The position numbers and the translations under genes are program-made. From an uncultured Bacillota bacterium (lineage in GTDB: Bacteria > Bacillota > Dehalobacteriia > UBA4068), in assembly GCA_934271085.1 (NCBI GenBank), contig CAKQQU010000028.1, positions 1 to 19,026 of the forward strand: a stretch of 19,026 nt of DNA. Reading direction: 5' to 3'. Positions 14,458-19,026 of the stretch are shown piece by piece. A model generated the notes under the pieces. It had not been told where the DNA came from. It worked only from the letters and a program-made list of their open reading frames with translations, and ran no database searches. The first letter of the stretch is position 1; the number at the start of each line of letters is the position of its first letter.

Positions 14458-15512
14458 TTCAATCCCCCACTCTTCAGCCAATTGATCAGCTCATCCCCTA
14501 AAACAGATTCTATACGGCATTTGCCTATGCGTTCCGGCACGATCAGCCTGATATGATCTCCCGAAAATTTCTTATCCGCAAGGATTTTCTGGAGCATCTC
14601 AGCTGCCGGGAAAGGTATGGATTGCGGAAGTTCATACTTACTTAAAAGTGCCAAAAGGTCATCTAAGGTTGCTTGGGAGCAGATGCCAAAAGCACAGGCA
14701 GCCTTTGTTATTGCCGCCATACCCATGGCTACCGCCTGCCCGTGCAGAAGGGAAAAGCCGCTGCAGGCCTCTGCCGCATGTCCAAAAGTATGTCCGAAAT
14801 TCAGCAGCATCCGGCAGCCCCTGTCAAACTCATCCTGCTCCACATAATCCCGCTTCATTTTCACGCAGGCGGCGATAACATGGTCATATTGACCGGATAC
14901 CGGTACGTTCATGATCTCCGAAAACAGGGCGTCGCTGCCTATCATGGCATATTTGATTATTTCGGCGCAGCCGCAGCAATACTCATCTTCCGGCAGGGTG
15001 GCCAATGTTCCCGTATCGCAAAGTACCAAAGAAGGCTGATGAAAGCACCCGACCTGGTTTTTGCCGCTTTGCAGATCAACGGCAGTCTTTCCGCCAACAG
15101 AGGCGTCTACAGCCGCCAGCAGGGATGTGGGTATCTGAACGAAAGGTATGCCCCGCTGATAAGTAGCCGCGGCGAATCCCGCAAGATCTCCCACAACTCC
15201 GCCGCCCAGGGCAACAATAAAGCTGCTTCTCGAAATATGCATCTGGCACATGGTTTCCATAAGGCTGGCATATGTTGGCAGATTTTTATTGATTTCCCCA
15301 TGGGAAAAAACGAACTCGGCAGTTTTAAAGCCGGCAGAAGTCAGACTGTTGCGAAGGGTTTCCCCGTAAAGGCGGAAAACATTATCGTCTGAAACGATAA
15401 AGGCCGTATCTTTATGAAAAATCCTGGCAATATACTCACCGGCATCTTTAAGGATACCGTTTCCGATCAAAACATCATATTCCCTGGAGCAATGAACGCT
15501 TATTTTTTCCAT
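14454..15512 (-). CDS. aroB: 3-dehydroquinate synthase
   Basis: A 352-residue NAD- and metal-dependent enzyme that cyclises DAHP to 3-dehydroquinate. GGGVVGDL (103-110) and TSLLAAVDASVGGK (129-142) are the nucleotide and substrate loops. The zinc ligands lie in CAEIIKYAMI and in the paired-histidine block NFGHTFGHAAE. The start overlaps the tyrA stop by one base (TAATG) and the stop overlaps aroA by four bases. Confidence 0.96.
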   Translation of the reverse strand: MEKISVHCSREYDVLIGNGILKDAGEYIARIFHKDTAFIVSDDNVFRLYGETLRNSLTSAGFKTAEFVFSHGEINKNLPTYASLMETMCQMHISRSSFIVALGGGVVGDLAGFAAATYQRGIPFVQIPTSLLAAVDASVGGKTAVDLQSGKNQVGCFHQPSLVLCDTGTLATLPEDEYCCGCAEIIKYAMIGSDALFSEIMNVPVSGQYDHVIAACVKMKRDYVEQDEFDRGCRMLLNFGHTFGHAAEACSGFSLLHGQAVAMGMAAITKAACAFGICSQATLDDLLALLSKYELPQSIPFPAAEMLQKILADKKFSGDHIRLIVPERIGKCRIESVLGDELINWLKSGGLK

Positions 15513-16342
15513 TAACCGTCAACCTCTTCTTTCCGCGCCTTGCCTTCTGCCAAAAGCTCTGACAGCAAATCCTTATCACTGTCTTCTATAGCCTTTTCGT
15601 AAGCGCGCAGATTTTCGATCAGCAATTTTATTTCCTTTATAAGATTATCCCGGTTATCCAAAAACAGTTCCGCCCACATTTCCGGATTCAGCCAGGCTAC
15701 CCGCGTCATATCCTTGTAACTTCCTGCGGAGAAACCTTTATGAGAGGAAGCTGTGGGGCTTTTGATATACGCGCTGGAAACAATATGCGCCAGCTGAGAG
15801 GTAAAAGCTATCATCTCGTCATGCTTTTCCGCCGTCGTGACCGTTATACCGGAAAAACCGGCCGGCTGCAAAAGTTCTTTTACATGCTCAAGCAATACGA
15901 TATCGTCAAAGCTCGGCGGCACAATGACCATGGGCGCTCCCTGAAACATATCTGCTTTGGAATGTTTGAACCCCGAATACTGAGTACCGGCCATGGGATG
16001 TCCGCCAATGTAAGTAAAGCCATAACGACGGGCAGCCTCCGATCCTGCTCTGAAAAGCACCCGCTTGGTGCCGCAGCAATCTATTACTACAGGCTTTGAG
16101 CCTATATGCTCCCCTTCTTTTTCCAGAAAATCTATTGCAGCCTCGGGATAAACGCAGATCAAAATCAGATCGCATTCTGACATATTCTCTTCTGTAAGCC
16201 TGCCGGCAACCGCACCGCAAAGCTCAGCAAAACCAAATACGGTATCATCTGTATCGGTAGCCAAAACCATATGCCCTGCCTTGCTGTAAGCCTTTGCAAA
16301 AGACCCTCCGATCAGGCCAAGGCCAACTATGCCCACCTTCAT
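15512..16342 (-). CDS. tyrA: Prephenate dehydrogenase
   Basis: A 276-residue enzyme that oxidatively decarboxylates prephenate to 4-hydroxyphenylpyruvate for tyrosine. The N-terminal Rossmann motif is GLGLIGG (7-13), the prephenate-binding motif is GGHPMAG (113-119), and the C-terminal part is helical. It has no chorismate mutase fusion and no ACT domain, so feedback control probably lies elsewhere. The longest frame adds 27 residues inside aroF; the ATG at 16342 follows GAGGTG and overlaps the aroF stop as ATGA, so I use it. Confidence 0.94.
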   Translation of the reverse strand: MKVGIVGLGLIGGSFAKAYSKAGHMVLATDTDDTVFGFAELCGAVAGRLTEENMSECDLILICVYPEAAIDFLEKEGEHIGSKPVVIDCCGTKRVLFRAGSEAARRYGFTYIGGHPMAGTQYSGFKHSKADMFQGAPMVIVPPSFDDIVLLEHVKELLQPAGFSGITVTTAEKHDEMIAFTSQLAHIVSSAYIKSPTASSHKGFSAGSYKDMTRVAWLNPEMWAELFLDNRDNLIKEIKLLIENLRAYEKAIEDSDKDLLSELLAEGKARKEEVDG

Positions 16343-17340
16343 GCTATCACCTCGCGAATCGCCTGTACTTTTTTGACTACTTCGGCATATTCTTCCGGCC
16401 TGAGGGATTGAGCCCCGTCGCACAGGGCATGGATAGGATCGTTGTGTACTTCAATGATCAGTCCGTCGGCGCCGCACGCTGCGGCTGACATCGCCATCGG
16501 CGGTACCATACGGGCAATGCCCGTAGCGTGGCTGGGGTCCACTATAACCGGCAAATGGGATAATTCGTGCAGCATGGGCACTGCGGCCAGATCAAGAGTA
16601 TTGCGCAGATAATCGCTGAAGGTACGGATGCCTCTTTCGCAGAGGATAACGTTTTCATTACCATTTGCTATAATGTATTCCGCGCTCATCAAAAGTTCTT
16701 TAAGGGTGTTGGCAAGTCCTCTTTTCAGAAGGATGGGCTTTCCGGTATGACCCAGTTCTTTCAGCAGATCAAAATTCTGCATATTCCTGGCGCCTACCTG
16801 CAGAACATCAACATCCTCAAAAAGAGGCAGATCCGAAATACTCATGATCTCCGTTACTATCGGCAGTCCTGTCTCGGCTCTGGCCGTTTTCAAAAGCTCG
16901 ATACCGCGGGCCTTCAGCCCCTGGAAATCATAAGGGGAAGTTCTGGGCTTGAATGCTCCGCCGCGAAGCATATGGGCTCCGGCAGACTTAACGGCTTTGG
17001 CTACCGTAACGATCTGCTCTTCTGATTCAACAGAGCAGGGTCCTGCGATCAAACAGAAATTCCCGCCGCCTATTTTTACATTTCCCACCTCTATTACCGT
17101 ATCATCGGGGTGGAACTTTCTGTTGCAGCATTTAAATGTTTCGCTTACTCTTTTAACAGAATCTACTATATCAAGGCTGTTGATCAGCTCAATATCTACT
17201 TTACCCGTATCGCCTATCAAACCGAGAACGGTCTGATATTTACCGGTGGAAACATGTATTCCAAGTCCCATACCTTTCAACCAATCAATGAGCTGATCCT
17301 GTTTTTCCTTAACGGCGTCTGCTTTCAAAACAACTATCAT
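16339..17340 (-). CDS. aroF: DAHP synthase (3-deoxy-7-phosphoheptulonate synthase), type I beta
   Basis: A 333-residue enzyme for the first step of the shikimate pathway: condensation of PEP and erythrose 4-phosphate. Residues 1-75 form the small ferredoxin/ACT-like regulatory domain of the I-beta class, through which family members are inhibited by aromatic end products or prephenate. The barrel has AGPCSVES (99-106), RGGAFKPRTSPY (126-137) and VDPSHATG near the C-terminus. GGGGG lies eight bases before the ATG. It is the first structural gene after the Tyr/Phe attenuator, so its transcription should rise when charged Tyr- or Phe-tRNA falls. Confidence 0.96.
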   Translation of the reverse strand: MIVVLKADAVKEKQDQLIDWLKGMGLGIHVSTGKYQTVLGLIGDTGKVDIELINSLDIVDSVKRVSETFKCCNRKFHPDDTVIEVGNVKIGGGNFCLIAGPCSVESEEQIVTVAKAVKSAGAHMLRGGAFKPRTSPYDFQGLKARGIELLKTARAETGLPIVTEIMSISDLPLFEDVDVLQVGARNMQNFDLLKELGHTGKPILLKRGLANTLKELLMSAEYIIANGNENVILCERGIRTFSDYLRNTLDLAAVPMLHELSHLPVIVDPSHATGIARMVPPMAMSAAACGADGLIIEVHNDPIHALCDGAQSLRPEEYAEVVKKVQAIREVIA

Positions 17341-17370
17341 TTGCTATACCCCCATTCATTTAATACCCAA

Positions 17371-17416
17371 GATAAAATAAAAGGATGCGGCACAGGTCAA
17401 TCTGTGCCGCATCCTT
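17371..17416 (-). terminator. Attenuator terminator hairpin in the aro leader
   Basis: A perfect 15-bp stem (17402-17416 with 17381-17395, minus-strand order) around a six-base loop, followed on the minus strand by TTATTTTATC. It lies 36 nt between its last paired base and the aroF... more exactly 40 bases before the aroF ATG, downstream of a short ORF and not after a structural gene, which is the position of a regulated terminator. Its 5' arm can instead pair with 17447-17458. Confidence 0.9.
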
Positions 17417-17445
17417 GAAATGAACATATCCTGCATTTCATATAT

Positions 17446-17519
17446 CAATGCATCACAAATCGACCTTACTATGGATCATGGTAAAGTAAAAGTAATACCC
17501 GTAATTTGCAATGCAATTG
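17446..17519 (-). promoter_or_regulatory. Alternative pairing segments 1 and 2 of the aro attenuator
   Basis: Segment 1 (17504-17519) lies directly before the first Tyr codon and pairs with segment 2 (17446-17460) over 15 positions with one bulged base and two G-U pairs. Segment 2 can instead pair with the 5' arm of the terminator (17402-17413) over 11 of 12 positions (eight Watson-Crick, three G-U, one mismatch), forming an antiterminator. The stop codon of the leader ORF is inside segment 2. A ribosome stalled at the Tyr/Phe codons would cover segment 1 and favour read-through; one reaching the stop codon would cover segment 2 and favour termination. Confidence 0.85.
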
Positions 17520-17533
17520 TTCATGTTACGCAT
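17453..17533 (-). CDS. Tyr/Phe-rich leader peptide of the aro operon
   Basis: A 26-codon ORF with GGAG eight bases before its ATG. The peptide begins MRNMNNCIAN, continues YGYYFYF (residues 11-17: four Tyr and two Phe in seven codons), and ends TMIHSKVDL. It has no expected function as a protein: it is a sensor of charged Tyr-tRNA and Phe-tRNA, analogous to the pheL/pheA leader peptides of enteric bacteria. It sits between the helix-turn-helix gene (stop 18 bases upstream) and the terminator hairpin before aroF. It is too short for usual gene calling. Confidence 0.88.
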   Translation of the reverse strand: MRNMNNCIANYGYYFYFTMIHSKVDL

Positions 17534-17551
17534 ATCAGTCGCTCCGTAAAA

Positions 17552-18160
17552 TCATTTATCACGAATTGGCGTGTTCGTATAGCCGCTTTGGCTGTTTATT
17601 ACTGCTCTTTTGCCTTCCTCCACTGCATTGTGCAGCATCTGGACATCAGGCTGAATATTGTCCGGGCAGACTATGGAGCCCCTTTGGACGTCCATTTCAT
17701 AATTATCGAGTATCAGCCTTGCTGCATTTACCCGGGAATGCATACTGGTATGGCAATGTGCGGTAAACATTTGCAGCAGCGAGTACCAAGAGCTTCCATG
17801 TTTTCCTGCCATGAGATAAAGCAGTTCTCTTTTCTCCGTCATGGTAGAGTTTTTAACCAGGTCTATCAGGGCCTGCTCTATTACGTCGTCATCATCTTCC
17901 GGGGAGATTTCGCCAAACATATCCGGAAAAAGATATGACAGATAGTACGGAAAAGGATTTACGCCAAGAACTCTGAACCATTCACTGCCGGTAAACAGAT
18001 CCGGGGAAGTGGAGCCGTTTTCCCAGTTCTGAATAGTTCTCTTTGATACTCCCAGCCCTGCAGCCATAAATTCCTGAGTCTTCCCGGAGGCTGCCCGGGA
18101 CTCAGACCATATTCTGGCAAAACGTGCTGCCCTCTCCAGAGTAGTTTCCTTTTTTTGCAT
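17552..18160 (-). CDS. Helix-turn-helix (XRE-like) DNA-binding protein
   Basis: A 202-residue protein. Residues about 22-60 contain a Cro/C1-type helix-turn-helix (TQEFMAAGLGVSKRTIQNWE, scaffold and recognition helix) preceded by a basic N-terminus. An aromatic stretch (VNPFPYYLSYLFPDMF) follows, then an acidic cluster (EDDDDV) and a helical C-terminal domain (about 90-190) that I do not recognise. The ATG at 18160 has GGAGG only three bases upstream, which is close, but no better in-frame start exists. It has a good promoter at 18274-18302 overlapped by an inverted repeat. Its stop is 18 bases from the aro leader ORF with no terminator or clear promoter between them, so it may be the first gene of the aro transcript. 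Whether it regulates aro genes is unknown. Confidence 0.8.
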   Translation of the reverse strand: MQKKETTLERAARFARIWSESRAASGKTQEFMAAGLGVSKRTIQNWENGSTSPDLFTGSEWFRVLGVNPFPYYLSYLFPDMFGEISPEDDDDVIEQALIDLVKNSTMTEKRELLYLMAGKHGSSWYSLLQMFTAHCHTSMHSRVNAARLILDNYEMDVQRGSIVCPDNIQPDVQMLHNAVEEGKRAVINSQSGYTNTPIRDK

Positions 18161-18270
18161 AATCCTCCTGCACCTGCATACATTCAGCTACCGAAGGCAG
18201 CGATCATAAGAAGGGAAAAAAATTACCAGAATATTTCTAAAGCCGGTAGCAATATTTTTCTTGCTTGGGT

Positions 18271-18302
18271 GACAGTTTAACACTATTATTTTAAATTGTC
18301 AA
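18271..18302 (-). promoter_or_regulatory. Promoter and overlapping operator-like inverted repeat of the HTH gene
   Basis: On the minus strand TTGACA (18297-18302), a 17-base spacer and TAAACT (18274-18279). GACAGTTTAA (18271-18280) and TTAAATTGTC (18291-18300) form a 9-of-10 inverted repeat with a 10-base spacer that covers both promoter elements, as expected of an autorepressor operator. This leaves a leader of about 105 bases. The region 18303-18466 shows no gene or clear signal. Confidence 0.6.
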
Positions 18303-18466
18303 TAGAATTTTTGGGGATATTTTGTCTAAAATTGCCTGGTATGTAGTACACAATTAAAGCGTCAGCCTTTTCCATAATTTACATCCCTTCTTAAATATAA
18401 TTTAAAGCTGTATCAGCCTTGTCTGCCCCCGCTGCGTGGCATTACAGCTTTTGAGACCGAAAATTA

Positions 18467-18495
18467 TTGATATTTTTTTACTTTTGCCTTATAAT
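18467..18495 (+). promoter_or_regulatory. Promoter of the small membrane protein gene
   Basis: TTGATA at 18467-18472, a 17-base spacer and a perfect TATAAT at 18490-18495, about 35 bases before the ATG at 18531. Confidence 0.75.
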
Positions 18496-18530
18496 CATAA
18501 AAAAACAGTTTCTGTAATAAAAGGACAGCT

Positions 18531-18887
18531 ATGAAAAATAATATTATCTGCGCAATATGTTCGGCGATTGTTATGATATTTTTGCCCTGGATCGCAGTTA
18601 CTTTTGTTAAAGGCGACAGCGGAATGGCTGTTTGTTTTTTGCTTTTCTTTGCAATTAATCCGCTGTTTTCGGCTGCAGCAGGCATATTTGCAGGAAAAAA
18701 TCCTGAATCAGCCTGGTTTCAGCCTATTATAACCGCAGCTATGTTTTTATGCGGCACATGGCTTTTCTTTGATATGAAAGAAACTGCATTTTTGCTGTAT
18801 GGGGCAGGCTATCTGATAATAGGCTTTGCCGCAATGATCATTACATTGATAATCATAAAGCAAAATAAATCGAAACACAGTAAATAA
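18531..18887 (+). CDS. Small integral membrane protein of unknown function
   Basis: A 118-residue, strongly hydrophobic protein with about four membrane helices (roughly 4-24, 32-53, 63-80 and 86-110) and a short basic tail (KQNKSKHSK) that should face the cytoplasm. AAAGGA lies six bases before the ATG and a consensus promoter precedes it. There is no transporter or enzyme motif that I recognise. It is a single gene with no obvious link to the aro operon, from which it diverges. It is more AT-rich than the metabolic genes. Confidence 0.75.
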   Translation: MKNNIICAICSAIVMIFLPWIAVTFVKGDSGMAVCFLLFFAINPLFSAAAGIFAGKNPESAWFQPIITAAMFLCGTWLFFDMKETAFLLYGAGYLIIGFAAMIITLIIIKQNKSKHSK

Positions 18888-18905
18888 TAATACCTCATCA
18901 GCAAC

Positions 18906-18935
18906 TTGATAATAAGGCAGCATCTACATTATCAA
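18906..18935 (+). repeat. 8-bp inverted repeat downstream of the membrane protein gene
   Basis: TTGATAAT (18906-18913) and ATTATCAA (18928-18935) flank 14 bases. No T-run follows, so it is only a weak candidate terminator. The remaining bases to 19026 hold nothing I can identify. Confidence 0.3.
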
Positions 18936-19026
18936 TTACCGGACAAAACATCAGCTGATCCCCACAGCAAAGCTTTGCCCGATCGCGCACAGCATACCGT
19001 GATAAAAAAGGGAAAGAAGCAAAAGC

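Noticed and set aside
14673..15392. Plus-strand frame opposite aroB
   Set aside because: Antisense to conserved aroB motifs; composition is that of a shadow frame.
16343..16423. 27-residue N-terminal extension of TyrA
   Set aside because: It lies inside aroF; the Rossmann fold starts right after the ATG at 16342, which has GAGGTG and an ATGA junction.
17371..17551. T-box riboswitch in front of aroF
   Set aside because: No T-box sequence (GGGUGGNACC-type antiterminator bulge) is found on the minus strand, and the space before aroF is fully explained by the leader ORF and its pairings.

Overview
The window looks like a chromosomal segment of an anaerobic Firmicute (Bacillota), probably Negativicutes or Clostridia; this is an inference. 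The evidence is the strong GGAGG-type ribosome binding sites, TTGACA/TATAAT promoters, a DUF3842 protein, a selenocysteine-containing SelD beside YqeC and a LysR regulator of the selenium-metabolism type, a TrpB2-type tryptophan synthase, and a beta-helix lipoprotein of a kind common in gut Clostridia. I see no rRNA, tRNA, CRISPR array or intact insertion sequence.

Layout. 1-2000: a small XRE regulator, a gene-free stretch with several RNA-like hairpins and a terminator, then an AT-rich lipoprotein gene. 2060-3420: two small membrane-protein genes and a DUF3842 gene, all on the minus strand. 3417-5078: a plus-strand operon of GNAT acetyltransferase, DJ-1/PfpI-like protein and thioredoxin, closed by a bidirectional terminator. 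5153-7924: a selenium module in which selD (minus) is divergent from a LysR regulator and yqeC (plus). selD is itself a selenoprotein gene: an in-frame TGA at codon 17 is followed by a bacterial SECIS-like hairpin, so the true start lies 120 nt upstream of the uninterrupted frame. 7963-9204: S-adenosylhomocysteine hydrolase. 9415-17340: on the minus strand, a tightly overlapping aromatic operon transcribed aroF-tyrA-aroB-aroA-aroC-pheA, followed after a 209-nt gap by trpB2. 17552-18160: a helix-turn-helix protein just upstream of the operon. 18531-18887: a small membrane protein.

The most interesting element lies between the helix-turn-helix gene and aroF. A 26-codon leader ORF with a good ribosome binding site encodes Tyr-Gly-Tyr-Tyr-Phe-Tyr-Phe. 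It overlaps three mutually exclusive RNA pairings (1:2, 2:3, 3:4), and the last is a perfect 15-bp hairpin followed by a U-rich run. This is a complete, classical ribosome-mediated attenuator responding to Tyr/Phe, placed ahead of the genes that make chorismate, Tyr and Phe. It is notable in a Firmicute, where T-box leaders usually do this job. A second, much weaker leader-like ORF precedes trpB2.

How the genes work together: AroF, AroB, AroA and AroC cover four of the seven steps to chorismate (dehydroquinase, shikimate dehydrogenase and shikimate kinase are not in the window). TyrA and PheA draw chorismate-derived prephenate to Tyr and Phe, and TrpB2 makes Trp from indole and serine. SelD supplies selenophosphate, both for selenocysteine and, with YqeC, probably for a selenium-dependent molybdenum hydroxylase encoded elsewhere.
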